64,000 nucleotides of DNA from an uncultured Oscillospiraceae bacterium (GCA_934654755.1 CAKUGQ010000011.1:7783-71782); one strand, 5' to 3'; counted from the first letter of the stretch, positions 1 through 8,100 are shown. Notes: a model not told the origin generated them from the letters alone. Translations and numbers: made by a program.

Positions 1-897
1 CTTGGATATAACCTCCATAACGGCTATGGCATGAGCGAGACGGGGATTACCTCCGTAGAACTGCGCTCACGGCCGAAATATCGGAACCGCGGTTCGGTCG
101 GCAGACCGTTCCGCTCCGTGGAATACCGTCTGAGCGAGCGCGGGACGCTGCTGATTCACGGGGAATCCGTTTGCAGCCGTCGTATCGTCGACGGCGAGCG
201 ATTCGACCGCGAGTTGTGGCTCGACAGCGGCGACGTTGCCGAGTGTATTGATAATGATTGGTATCTGCGCGGCCGCCTCGGCGATGTCGTCATCGGTGAA
301 AACGGCGAGAATATCAATCCCGACGTCGTGGAGCAGCATTTCACCCTGCCGGATGCGGAGAAGCTGAGCGTGCTCGGCCTGCCCGCCGCCGGCGGCGAAC
401 GGCTGGCGCTTGTGGTGCAGCTCAGTCCGTTTCTTTCGGCGCAGCGCATCGAGGCGCTGATTGCCGCTGCCTATCGAGACAATGAGACGCTGCCCTCGCC
501 GAGCCGCGTGCGCGACTTTTATTATACGAACGACCCCATCGTCTCGCCCACGGCCATAAAAGTCGGCAGACAGTATCTGCTGTGTGCGCTGAAAAACGGA
601 GATGTCACGCTACATACCTTTTCGGAGCTTCGCGCACGGTCTGCGTCTCGCTCCGGTACGGACCCCGCGCTGGCTGCGCGTGTGCGTGCGATTGTTGCGC
701 GCGAGCTGGGGGTAGATGAGGCACAGATCCGAGACGACAGCCATATCGTCAATGAGCTTGGCGCGGACAGCCTGAGCTATCTGTCGCTGCTCGGCGCGAT
801 CGATGCCGAATTCGGTCTGCCCGCACCGGTCGGAGAGGAGACGCGCTGCACTACCGTCGCCGAATTCTGTGATTATATTGAAAGGAATATCCTATGA
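1..897 (+). CDS. Adenylate-forming acyl ligase C-terminus fused to an acyl carrier domain (5' partial)
   Basis: The frame is open from base 1, so the gene starts upstream. The first codons read LGYNLHNGYGMSETG, the A5-type Y-G-x-[ST]-E motif of the ANL (acyl/aryl-CoA ligase) superfamily. Next comes the C-terminal subdomain hinge, with W-Y-L-R-G-R-L-G-D followed by GENINPDVVE. From about residue 215 of the visible part there is a carrier domain with a GADSLS phosphopantetheine-attachment Ser. The inferred role is activation of a fatty or aryl acid and loading onto its own carrier domain. The stop overlaps the next ATG (ATGA), so it is translationally coupled to two acyltransferases and a free ACP. 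The substrate cannot be read from this fragment. Confidence 0.85.
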   Translation, partial: LGYNLHNGYGMSETGITSVELRSRPKYRNRGSVGRPFRSVEYRLSERGTLLIHGESVCSRRIVDGERFDRELWLDSGDVAECIDNDWYLRGRLGDVVIGENGENINPDVVEQHFTLPDAEKLSVLGLPAAGGERLALVVQLSPFLSAQRIEALIAAAYRDNETLPSPSRVRDFYYTNDPIVSPTAIKVGRQYLLCALKNGDVTLHTFSELRARSASRSGTDPALAARVRAIVARELGVDEAQIRDDSHIVNELGADSLSYLSLLGAIDAEFGLPAPVGEETRCTTVAEFCDYIERNIL

Positions 898-1535
898 GCA
901 ACGCCCGTAAGCACAGCCGGCTGCTGCTGTTTTTCGTCAAGCTGACGGGCTGGCTGCCTGCGCTGATCTTTTTCAAACCGAAGCGCGTATACGCGCCCGG
1001 CACCCCTCACCGCCTGCCGAAGGGCTGCATTCTGATGTCCAACCATACCTCTCTGATGGATTTTCCGTTTTATCTGACCGTGTTTCCCTTCCGCACGCTG
1101 CATTTTCTGATGGCGGAGGTGTTGTTCCGCAAGGGAAAGCTGTTTTCTGCGTTTCTTTATGCCATGGGCGGCATTTATGTTGACCGCGATGCGCGGAACT
1201 TCGGCTTTGTTGAGCGCTCGCAGGAGATCCTGTCGAAGGGCGGAACGGTCGGTATTTTCCCGGAGGGCCGTTTGCCGGTTGAGGGCAAGCCGTTCCCGTT
1301 CAAACCGGGCGTCGTCTATCTGGCACTGCGCACGGGCGCGCCGCTGGTACCTGCCTATACGGCAGGACGCTACGGCTTGTTCCGTCGCTCACGTGTCGTG
1401 CTCGGCGAGCCGATTGATCTGAGTACGCTTTGCCGCGAAACGCCGCCGTCTGCTGCGGAGCTGGAGCGCCTGACACGGCTTTTGCAGCAGCGGGTCTATG
1501 CGTTGGCGGACTGCCTGCCGGAGGGAAAGCGATGA
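894..1535 (+). CDS. plsC: PlsC-family 1-acylglycerol-3-phosphate O-acyltransferase (LPLAT), copy 1
   Basis: 213 residues. The catalytic NHxxxxD motif is visible as NHTSLMD (His51, Asp56), and the acceptor-binding FPEG motif as IFPEGRLP near residue 124. These are the two hallmarks of membrane-associated acyl-CoA/acyl-ACP acyltransferases that make phosphatidic acid or acylate related acceptors. A hydrophobic N-terminus (residues about 10-27) would hold it at the membrane. It overlaps the upstream ligase-ACP gene and the downstream second PlsC by ATGA junctions, so it is part of a tight operon. Whether it serves bulk phospholipid synthesis or a specialised lipid is not decidable from sequence; the ligase and ACP neighbours suggest a dedicated acyl donor. 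Confidence 0.88.
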   Translation: MSNARKHSRLLLFFVKLTGWLPALIFFKPKRVYAPGTPHRLPKGCILMSNHTSLMDFPFYLTVFPFRTLHFLMAEVLFRKGKLFSAFLYAMGGIYVDRDARNFGFVERSQEILSKGGTVGIFPEGRLPVEGKPFPFKPGVVYLALRTGAPLVPAYTAGRYGLFRRSRVVLGEPIDLSTLCRETPPSAAELERLTRLLQQRVYALADCLPEGKR

Positions 1536-2203
1536 AACGGTGGTTTATGGATTTCGGCCGGCTGACCTGCTGTATGCCCGCGCGCTTTCTGCTGCTTTTG
1601 AAGAAGCGCCGGACGGACGGCAGCCGCTACCGCGGCGCACCGAAGGGTGCGGCGGTCATTGTCTGCAATCATGTCGGAATGATGGATCCCTTCCTGTTGG
1701 ACTGCTGGTTCTGGACGCGGCGGATTTTTTTCCTGGCTTCCGAGCAGGTCATGGCGCAGCCCGTCGGAGGGACGCTTCTGCGCGGCATGGGCTGTATCCG
1801 TATTGACCGTGAGCATGCGGATCTGGATGCCATCCGCACCTCGGTCGGACTTCTGAAGGAGGGGCACCTTCTCGGTGTGTTCCCGCAGGGCGGTATCCAA
1901 AGCGAGCTGACGCAGATCAAGGGCGGCGCGATTCTGATCGCACTGCGCGCGGGTGTGCCGATCCTCCCGATGTATACCGCACGACGCAGACACTGGTACA
2001 GCCGGCGCCTGCTCGTGGTCGGCGAACCGCTTGACCCGACGGAATACTGCACAAAGAAATTTCCCGGCATGGCGGACATTGAGCGCCTGAGCGGGCTGCT
2101 TCTGGCGCGTATGGAGGATTGCCGTACCGCCTACGAAACGATGAAAGGAGAAGTACATGGACACGATGCAGCGCCTCAAGACCCTGCTGGAGCAGGTGTT
2201 TGA
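1532..2203 (+). CDS. PlsC-family acyltransferase (LPLAT), copy 2, with FPQG instead of FPEG
   Basis: 223 residues starting at the ATG that overlaps the previous stop; the frame is open further upstream but that would overlap plsC copy 1 by about 100 bases. NHVGMMD (His47, Asp52) supplies the catalytic pair. The second motif is VFPQGG (residues 116-121), so the Glu of FPEG is replaced by Gln, which may change acceptor binding. The 3' end overlaps the following acyl carrier gene by 47 bases, a longer overlap than elsewhere in the operon. The two PlsC copies are divergent, suggesting different acceptors or positions rather than a recent duplication. Confidence 0.82.
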   Translation: MKRWFMDFGRLTCCMPARFLLLLKKRRTDGSRYRGAPKGAAVIVCNHVGMMDPFLLDCWFWTRRIFFLASEQVMAQPVGGTLLRGMGCIRIDREHADLDAIRTSVGLLKEGHLLGVFPQGGIQSELTQIKGGAILIALRAGVPILPMYTARRRHWYSRRLLVVGEPLDPTEYCTKKFPGMADIERLSGLLLARMEDCRTAYETMKGEVHGHDAAPQDPAGAGV

Positions 2204-2387
2204 GGGAGAGATCGATCCTGCCGACGCGACGCCTGAGGCGCGTTTGCGCGAGGATCTCGGCATGAACTCCATCGGAATGCTCTACATGGCAATGGCCATC
2301 GAGGAGGAATTCGGCGTCACGCTGACCAGCGACGACCTGATGAAGCTACATACCGTTGCCGACGTGATCGATCGCGTCGAGGCATAA
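2157..2387 (+). CDS. Free-standing acyl carrier protein
   Basis: 76 residues, the usual size of an ACP. The phosphopantetheine site reads DLGMNSIGM, so the attachment Ser is kept but the common D-S-L is N-S-I. The acidic four-helix pattern (EEEFGVTL, DDLMKLHTVADV) is typical. It is the last gene of the ligase/PlsC/PlsC cluster and is followed directly by an intrinsic terminator. The non-standard site and the context suggest a dedicated carrier for this cluster rather than the housekeeping AcpP of fatty-acid synthesis (inference). The start lies inside the end of the upstream acyltransferase, after AAAGGAG. Confidence 0.9.
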   Translation: MDTMQRLKTLLEQVFEGEIDPADATPEARLREDLGMNSIGMLYMAMAIEEEFGVTLTSDDLMKLHTVADVIDRVEA

Positions 2388-2390
2388 AAA

Positions 2391-2418
2391 ACTCCGGACG
2401 AGAGTCCGGAGTTTTTTT
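2391..2418 (+). terminator. Intrinsic terminator after the acyl-carrier operon
   Basis: A 9-bp perfect stem (ACTCCGGAC/GTCCGGAGT) with a GAGA loop, followed by seven T. It begins 4 bases after the ACP stop codon. Confidence 0.93.
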
Positions 2419-2438
2419 ATGTCAAAAAAGTCCGATCT

Positions 2439-2586
2439 GTCATTGCGCGACTTGCGCCAGCAAGTCGCGGCAATCTCATGTACCGACAACTGTCATTGCG
2501 AGGGCGGCTCTGCCGCCCGTAGCAATCTCTTGCCAAACATCACGTTAGATTGCCACGCCGGACTTGTGCTCTTCCTGCAATGACAC
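2439..2586. repeat. Three units of the dispersed GTCATTGCG...GCAATCTC hairpin repeat
   Basis: Unit 1 (2439-2477) and unit 2 (2491-2529) run on the plus strand. Unit 3 (about 2547-2586) is inverted and lies inside the 3' end of the deacetylase gene. Each has GTCATTGCG at one end, GGCAATCT or a close variant at the other, and a self-complementary centre (CGACTTGC..GCAAGTCG in unit 1, GGGCGGC..GCCGCCC in unit 2). Confidence 0.8.
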
Positions 2587-3426
2587 GGGTTCTGTCAGAC
2601 GGCTGCACATTTCTTCAAGCGTCGTCAGCGTGTAGCCCTCCGAGTGCAGGCGGGAGAGGAGCTGCTCAAGTCGCCCGGAAAAGCGGCTGCGGCCACGGTG
2701 CAGATAGACCCGGTCATAGAGCCGCAGCCCGCGCAGCGGGCCGACTGCCCCCTCGGACAATTCGAAGGGGTGCAGATAGAAAATGTAGCAGTCGTTTTCG
2801 CGCAGATAGCGCTGCAGTGCAGGCTTCAGCACCGGCCACGGACACAGACGCATATACCCTCCGCCCGAGACGGGAAAGCGCTTGCCGAACAGCCGCCCCT
2901 GCGAGGGGGCAAGCTCGCAGAAGCCACCGCCCGTCCAGACGCCGCCGCCCCGCGGCACAAAGCCGCTCAGATCGAGCGCGGCGACATGCCGCGCACCGGC
3001 GTAGCCGAGGCTGGAGTCATAGCGAAAGCCCAGCGCGCGAAGCACGTCGAGCCGCTCGCGATCCAGACTGAAAAACGGAGCGCGGTAGCCGATGATCGGA
3101 AGGCCGAAGCGCGCTTCAAGCGCACGCTTTGCCTGCGCGACCTGTGCGAAGAACTCAGAGGTACCCATAGAAAGCGGCGGCGTATGGGTCAGGCCGTGCA
3201 GTGCCGGTCGATGTCCGCGGGCAAAGGCTGCGTGTAGCAGCGGATCGAGCGACGCGGGCGTGGAGCAGAGCAGAAACAGGGTGGCGCGTGCGTCGAAGCG
3301 TTCCAGAATCGTCAGGTAACGCCCCACACCGTCAAACAGCTCGTCTTCGACCGGAAGGCCGCGCTGCGCAATGCACTCGGTGTCCGACAGCGCTTCCAGA
3401 TCCATCGTAAAGGCGGCATACTTCAT
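2545..3426 (-). CDS. Polysaccharide deacetylase (NodB/CE4-type)
   Basis: 293 residues. The NodB signature is visible: motif 1 FTMDLEALSD near the N-terminus (metal/base Asp), motif 2 as HGLTHTPPL (two His spaced as in H-x-x-x-H), and motif 3 as GYRAPFFS. The family removes N- or O-acetyl groups from peptidoglycan, chitooligosaccharide or exopolysaccharide. No clear signal peptide is seen, so it is either cytoplasmic or exported by another route. Its ATG overlaps the stop of the upstream alpha/beta hydrolase, so the two form an operon. The last 13 codons are supplied by an inverted copy of the local hairpin repeat, so the native C-terminus may have been replaced. Confidence 0.87.
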   Translation of the reverse strand: MKYAAFTMDLEALSDTECIAQRGLPVEDELFDGVGRYLTILERFDARATLFLLCSTPASLDPLLHAAFARGHRPALHGLTHTPPLSMGTSEFFAQVAQAKRALEARFGLPIIGYRAPFFSLDRERLDVLRALGFRYDSSLGYAGARHVAALDLSGFVPRGGGVWTGGGFCELAPSQGRLFGKRFPVSGGGYMRLCPWPVLKPALQRYLRENDCYIFYLHPFELSEGAVGPLRGLRLYDRVYLHRGRSRFSGRLEQLLSRLHSEGYTLTTLEEMCSRLTEPVSLQEEHKSGVAI

Positions 3427-4379
3427 CGGCTCAGAACAAACTCCTTTACCGCACGGTCGTAGGCTTCGGTGTTGTTGATGCGCAGGTGCGAATGGCCGCC
3501 CTGCGGCATCCAGACGAGCCGTTTATCCGCCGAGCCGCAGGCCGCGAAGAGCTTGCGGCTTTTGTCCGGCCGGGAGAAGACGTCCTGCTCCCCGAACAGG
3601 AACAGCGCCGGAGTGCGGACCTTTCGGATGCTGCGCAGAGGCGAATCACGCAGCACGTTTGTGCCGGTGTGCCGGTAGATCTCCAGCATAACCAGATCCA
3701 GCACCGGAAACAACGGGCGGTGATCAGCGATCATGTGGGTGCGGAACGTCTCGCGGAAGGTCGTGTAGCAGCCCTCGCTGACAAAGCCGCGCAGCGCTTT
3801 CGGGCAGTCCGGCCGCGCCATTGCGAGCATGGCGGCGTTCGAGCCGATACAAATACAGTGCAAAAACAGCGCCGTTTTGCCGCATTCCTGCGTCAGAAAA
3901 CGCATCCATGCCATCAAATCGCGGCTTTCACCCACGCCGATGGTGCTGTAGGTGCCGTCGCTGCGGCCGTGGCAGCGGGAATCAATCACCAGAACGCTCA
4001 CGCCTGCCTCGGCGTAGGGCGCGGCAAAATAGTAGGAATAGCACAGGCTTTCGCAACGCCCGGGCAGGATGATGACGCAGCGCTCGCCGCCGAAGTCGTA
4101 CAGCTCACCGAACAGACGCAGGCCCTCGTTTTCAATCTGCACCTCGCGCATGACGCTCCTGTGTGCATCGGCCCAGCGGTTTCCGGCGTTCCACATGGCA
4201 AGCTGCTCGGCGTTGTCCGGGGCGGAGCAGACACGGCCCCACTTCTCCGGTGAGGTGCGCACAAGCTGCGATTCATATACTTTCTTTGCGATGGGCACGG
4301 TTTTGCACAGCATGGCGATCAGGCCGCCGAGCAGCAGAACGAGCGCTCCAAGCAGACAATACAGAACAGGATCGGACAT
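3423..4379 (-). CDS. Membrane-anchored alpha/beta hydrolase with Cys in the nucleophile position
   Basis: 318 residues from the ATG at 4379, which has AGGGAG nine bases upstream; a longer frame from 4412 lacks such a site. Residues 5-24 form an N-terminal membrane segment. The fold shows a strand before the elbow (LFLHCICIGS), where the usual G-x-S-x-G is C-I-C-I-G, putting Cys177 at the nucleophile. Asp266 (FGEQDVFS) and His296 (QGGHSHL) complete a plausible Cys-Asp-His triad, as in dienelactone hydrolases. The substrate is unknown; the coupled deacetylase suggests a cell-envelope ester or glycan. A Ser-type relative lies at 10526-11494. Confidence 0.82.
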   Translation of the reverse strand: MSDPVLYCLLGALVLLLGGLIAMLCKTVPIAKKVYESQLVRTSPEKWGRVCSAPDNAEQLAMWNAGNRWADAHRSVMREVQIENEGLRLFGELYDFGGERCVIILPGRCESLCYSYYFAAPYAEAGVSVLVIDSRCHGRSDGTYSTIGVGESRDLMAWMRFLTQECGKTALFLHCICIGSNAAMLAMARPDCPKALRGFVSEGCYTTFRETFRTHMIADHRPLFPVLDLVMLEIYRHTGTNVLRDSPLRSIRKVRTPALFLFGEQDVFSRPDKSRKLFAACGSADKRLVWMPQGGHSHLRINNTEAYDRAVKEFVLSR

Positions 4380-4411
4380 AAAACGACACTCCCTCTTGAA
4401 TTTGCCATACA

Positions 4412-4420
4412 ATTATAGCA
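4412..4420 (-). promoter_or_regulatory. Extended -10 promoter for the hydrolase-deacetylase operon
   Basis: On the minus strand this reads TGCTATAAT, a consensus TGn-TATAAT extended -10, 32 bases before the hydrolase ATG. The region where the -35 should be is only a weak match. Confidence 0.6.
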
Positions 4421-4458
4421 GAAGTGCCAAAACTTTGCAGCTCTTTTTTTTCACGTGC

Positions 4459-4487
4459 TTGAAAAAAGTCGAAATGTCCGCTATAAT
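4459..4487 (+). promoter_or_regulatory. Distal sigma-A promoter of the fak-plsX operon
   Basis: TTGAAA (4459-4464), 17-base spacer, TATAAT (4482-4487). First of two tandem promoters. Confidence 0.8.
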
Positions 4488-4530
4488 ACAAAAGTCGACG
4501 GTTTTCCCCGGATTTTTCTCCCGGCGGGCA

Positions 4531-4559
4531 TTGCAATTTCCCCGGCGGGCTGCTATAAT
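4531..4559 (+). promoter_or_regulatory. Proximal sigma-A promoter of the fak-plsX operon
   Basis: TTGCAA (4531-4536), 17-base spacer, TATAAT (4554-4559), preceded by TGC as an extended -10. Both tandem promoters share the block GCTATAATAC. Confidence 0.85.
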
Positions 4560-4615
4560 ACGACAGCGGTGTCGCTTTTTTGGCGGCCGAAAAAATGAAA
4601 CCGAGGGAATCAACC

Positions 4616-5560
4616 ATGAATCGATATGCAATACTGACCGACTCTTCCTGCGATATGGACGAAGCGCTGCGCAGGCGCTTCGGGATCGACGATTATGTTC
4701 GCGGCATACTCTACTGCCCGGACGGACGTGAGCTGCGTTCCGATATGGACTGGAACAACGGTATGACGCCGGAGAGCTTTTACGGCGCGATGAAGGGCCG
4801 CAAGGCGCTCTTTCGCACGGCTACGCCCGTTGCGGGTGAGGTTGCCGGGGTGTTTGAACGCTATCTGCGTGAGGGGCGCGATATTCTGTTTGTTGCGATG
4901 TCTACGGGTCTTTCCGGTACGCTTCAGGTTTGTAAGAGCGTCGGCGATGCTCTGCTGCAGCGCTACCCGGAGCGCTCAATCGCCTATGTGGACAGTCTGC
5001 GCTACTCCGGCTCGGAGGCGCTGGTGCTGATGCTTGCCGCACGGAAGCGCGACGAGGGGCTGACGCTTGCGGAAAATGCCGCCTATCTGACACAGGCGCG
5101 GCATACCGTACACCAGACCGGTACGATGGACGATCTGTTCTTCCTTGCCAAGACCGGCCGTATCAGCAGCTTCAAGGCGTTCTTCGGCTCTCTGGCGGGG
5201 GTCAATCCCATCGCGGAGATCAACCGTCAGGGGATGAGCGAGGTGCTGGCGAAGTTCAAGGGCCGGCGCGCCGCCTTTGACGCGACACTGCGCTATATGT
5301 CGCGTACGATCCTTGCGCCGGAGCGGCAGACCGTTTTCGTTTCCCAGTCCGCGCGTGCCGAGGCTGCGGAGCAGCTTGCCGAGCTGATCCGGCGTGAGTT
5401 TGCGCCGAAGGAGCTGCTGATTCGTCCCATCGGAACCGGCTGCGGCGCTTCCATCGGGCCGGGCATGTGCGCCGTGTTTTATCAGGGTGCGCCCGTGACC
5501 GAGGGGCTGGAGGCGGAAAAGCGTATCGTTGCGGAGATCACCGCCGAAATGAAGCAGTAA
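4616..5560 (+). CDS. fakB: DegV-family fatty-acid-binding protein FakB, copy 1
   Basis: 314 residues from the ATG at 4616 (an in-frame ATG at 4580 is less likely because the DegV start motif RYAILTDSSCD begins right after 4616). The DegV fold is indicated by ILTDSSCDM near the N-terminus, a TATPVAGE segment, VAMSTGLSGTLQ and a C-terminal GCGASIGPG. FakB proteins bind a fatty acid and present its carboxyl group to FakA for phosphorylation. The clustering with a second FakB, FakA and PlsX makes this assignment much firmer than DegV homology alone. It is the first gene after two tandem promoters. Confidence 0.88.
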   Translation: MNRYAILTDSSCDMDEALRRRFGIDDYVRGILYCPDGRELRSDMDWNNGMTPESFYGAMKGRKALFRTATPVAGEVAGVFERYLREGRDILFVAMSTGLSGTLQVCKSVGDALLQRYPERSIAYVDSLRYSGSEALVLMLAARKRDEGLTLAENAAYLTQARHTVHQTGTMDDLFFLAKTGRISSFKAFFGSLAGVNPIAEINRQGMSEVLAKFKGRRAAFDATLRYMSRTILAPERQTVFVSQSARAEAAEQLAELIRREFAPKELLIRPIGTGCGASIGPGMCAVFYQGAPVTEGLEAEKRIVAEITAEMKQ

Positions 5561-5589
5561 TTTTTGTATTCCGAAAGGAGTTCCCCCGA

Positions 5590-6483
5590 ATGATGAACCG
5601 CATTGCCATTCTGACCGATTCCACCAGCGACCTGCCCAAGGCGCTGCGTGAGCAGTACCAAATCGACTACGTTCCGATGAACTATGTGGTCGAGGAACAT
5701 GAATATCCCGCCAGCCTGGACTGGGAGAGCCACTCGCCCAAGGCGTTTTACGACCTGATGCGCGGTGGTCTGCGCGTGCGCACTACCCAGGTGCCGCGCG
5801 AGGTCTTTGAGGCGAAGTTTGACGCATACCTGTCGCAAGGGACGGACGTTGTTTACGTTTCCTGCTCTTCGGCGCTGTCCGGCTCGGTAAATCTGGCGCG
5901 GCTCATTGCGCAGGAGCTGGAGAAAAAGCACGCGCACGCGCATGTTTTCTGCGTCGATTCTCTCATCAGCTCGCTCGGCCAGGGTTATTTGGCGATGCGC
6001 GCCGCCCGGCTGCGCGACGAGGGCAAAACGGCGGAGCAGATTGTTTCCGAGCTGGAGTCCGTGCGCCTGACGGTCAATCAGTACGCCACGGTTGAGTCGC
6101 TGGACTATCTGCGCCGCGCAGGGCGCGTCAAGGCCTCGAGCGCCTTCTTCGGCAACCTGTTCGGCGTCAAGCCGATCATCCTGTCCGACCGTATCGGTCA
6201 GAACTATGCGTTCAAAAAGGTCAAGGGCGCCATGGCCGCCCGGCAGGAGATTGCCCGTCTTGTGGCAGAGAACGTGATCGACCCGCAGGAGCAGACGCTC
6301 TACATCTCCCACGCCGATAACCTTGCCGGTGCGGAGCAGCTCCGCGACGAAATTCTGAAGCTGGCAGGCTTCCGCGACGTCTGCATGAGCATTATTGCGC
6401 CGATTGTCGGCGCTTCCGTCGGGCCCGGCACGGTCAGCGCCTATTTTATCGGGAAAGAAGTTACCATAGAGGGGAAAGAGTAA
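5590..6483 (+). CDS. fakB: DegV-family fatty-acid-binding protein FakB, copy 2
   Basis: 297 residues, starting at the ATG 9 bases after GAAAGGAG; the frame extends upstream into copy 1 but without a ribosome site. It shares ILTDSTSDLP, TTQVPRE, VSCSSALSGS and the C-terminal GASVGPGTVSAYF with the family. It is clearly divergent from copy 1, as is common where two FakBs select fatty acids of different saturation or chain length (known for staphylococcal and streptococcal FakBs; the selectivity here is inference). 29 bases separate it from copy 1 and 3 from fakA. Confidence 0.88.
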   Translation: MMNRIAILTDSTSDLPKALREQYQIDYVPMNYVVEEHEYPASLDWESHSPKAFYDLMRGGLRVRTTQVPREVFEAKFDAYLSQGTDVVYVSCSSALSGSVNLARLIAQELEKKHAHAHVFCVDSLISSLGQGYLAMRAARLRDEGKTAEQIVSELESVRLTVNQYATVESLDYLRRAGRVKASSAFFGNLFGVKPIILSDRIGQNYAFKKVKGAMAARQEIARLVAENVIDPQEQTLYISHADNLAGAEQLRDEILKLAGFRDVCMSIIAPIVGASVGPGTVSAYFIGKEVTIEGKE

Positions 6484-6486
6484 GCC

Positions 6487-8100
6487 ATGACCGAACGCAT
6501 CGACGGCCTGCGTCTGCACGAGCTGCTGTCCGGCGGCTTTGCGTGCCTGCATGCCAATGCCGAAACGGTTGACCGGCTGAACGTGTTTCCGGTTCCGGAC
6601 GGCGATACCGGTACCAATATGAGCCTGACCCTGCGCGGCGGCGTGACGGCGGCTGAGCCGCAGCACGAAGCCGGACGGACGCTCCGCGCTGTGGCGCGCG
6701 GAGCGCTGCTTTCCGCGCGGGGGAATTCGGGCGTGATTCTGTCGCAGTTTTTGCGCGGTCTGGCGGACGGCGCGCAGGACCGCGAGTGGCTGGATACGGC
6801 GGGCTTTGCCGCCGCGCTGCAAAGCGGTACGGCGTGCGCCTATCAGGCGGTGATCCGTCCCGTCGAAGGAACGATGCTCACGGTGATGCGCGAGGGCTTT
6901 GCCCTGACCGCGCCGCTGCCGCAGGATTTTGAAACTCTGTTTTCCCGCCTGCTGGAAGCCATGCGGCGGAGCTTGGCACACACGCCGGAGCTTCTGCCCG
7001 TTCTGAAGGATGCGGGCGTGATTGACAGCGGCGGCGCGGGACTGGTATATCTTTTTGAAGGCATGGACGCCGCACTGCGCGGCGAATTGACCGAAACGGC
7101 CGCGACGAGTGCTGCGCCGCTGCCCGCAGCTGTGCCTGCGGGTGCATTCGGCCGCGACAGCGTGCTGGAATACGGCTACTGTACCGAGTTCATTCTCCAG
7201 CTTATGACGGCGAAAACGGACATTGCCGCCTTCCGCATCGAGCCGATGATCGACTTCCTCGGCTCCGTCGGCAATTCCATTGTTGCGCTGCAGGACGGCG
7301 ATCTTGTCAAGGTGCATATCCATACCTTTGAGCCGGAGCGTGTACTGGGCTATGCACGCCGCTTCGGCGAATTTGTTACGATCAAAATCGAGAATATGTC
7401 CGTGCAGCACAATGAGCTCGTGCAGCGTGAGCGCAAGCGCTTTGCCGTGGTTGCCGTGGCCTCCGGGGCGGGACTGACGGCCTATCTGCGTGAGCTGGGC
7501 GCGGACGCAATCGTCGAGGGAGGGCAGACGCAGAATCCCTCCGCCGAGGATTTTCTGCACGCTTTTGCCGAGCTGAACGCGGACTTTATCGTTGTTCTGC
7601 CGAACAATTCCAATGTGATCCTGACGGCGCGGCAGGCGGCGGAAATGGCGCAGGGGATGCAGGTCCGTGTCATTCCGACGCGATCCGTTGCCGAGGGTTA
7701 CTCTGCACTGACCATGATGGATCCGACCAGTGAGACCATCGACGACTTTGTCGCTTCACTGACGCAGTGCCTTGCCGGAGTAACGACGGGCTATATAACG
7801 ACCGCGACGCGCGATTCCGTGCTCAACGGCGTCGGTGCCCGCGCAGGGCAGTATATCGCCCTTGCCGACTCGCATTTGCTGGCTGCGAGCGATACGAGGG
7901 CGGGGGCGGCATTGGCGCTCTTTGCACAGCTTCCGCAGATGTCCGAAAAGCAGGTCCTGACCGTGTTTTTCGGCGCAGCCGTGGGGCAGGAGGAAGCCGA
8001 CGCGCTTTCCGACGCCGTGCAGCGGCGCTTTCCGCTGCTGGAGATCGGCGTGGTCGATGGCGGACAGGGCGTGTATGACTATATTTTCTGCATAGAGTGA
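6487..8100 (+). CDS. fakA: Fatty acid kinase FakA (DAK2-domain ATP-binding subunit)
   Basis: 537 residues. The N-terminal DAK2 nucleotide-binding domain is marked by NVFPVPDGDTGTNMS (residues 32-46, with the Mg-binding aspartates) and ARGNSGVILSQ. The middle and C-terminal domains match the FakA/YloV architecture. FakA phosphorylates a FakB-bound fatty acid to acyl-phosphate, which PlsX interconverts with acyl-ACP or which PlsY uses directly. The order fakB-fakB-fakA-plsX puts the whole route for exogenous fatty acids into one transcript. The ribosome site GAGGGGAAAGAG lies just before the start. Confidence 0.92.
   Translation: MTERIDGLRLHELLSGGFACLHANAETVDRLNVFPVPDGDTGTNMSLTLRGGVTAAEPQHEAGRTLRAVARGALLSARGNSGVILSQFLRGLADGAQDREWLDTAGFAAALQSGTACAYQAVIRPVEGTMLTVMREGFALTAPLPQDFETLFSRLLEAMRRSLAHTPELLPVLKDAGVIDSGGAGLVYLFEGMDAALRGELTETAATSAAPLPAAVPAGAFGRDSVLEYGYCTEFILQLMTAKTDIAAFRIEPMIDFLGSVGNSIVALQDGDLVKVHIHTFEPERVLGYARRFGEFVTIKIENMSVQHNELVQRERKRFAVVAVASGAGLTAYLRELGADAIVEGGQTQNPSAEDFLHAFAELNADFIVVLPNNSNVILTARQAAEMAQGMQVRVIPTRSVAEGYSALTMMDPTSETIDDFVASLTQCLAGVTTGYITTATRDSVLNGVGARAGQYIALADSHLLAASDTRAGAALALFAQLPQMSEKQVLTVFFGAAVGQEEADALSDAVQRRFPLLEIGVVDGGQGVYDYIFCIE

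Noticed and set aside
5482..7560. A 692-codon minus-strand frame across fakB copy 2 and fakA
   Set aside because: It covers parts of two well-supported genes and gives a His/Arg/Gln-rich translation with no family features.
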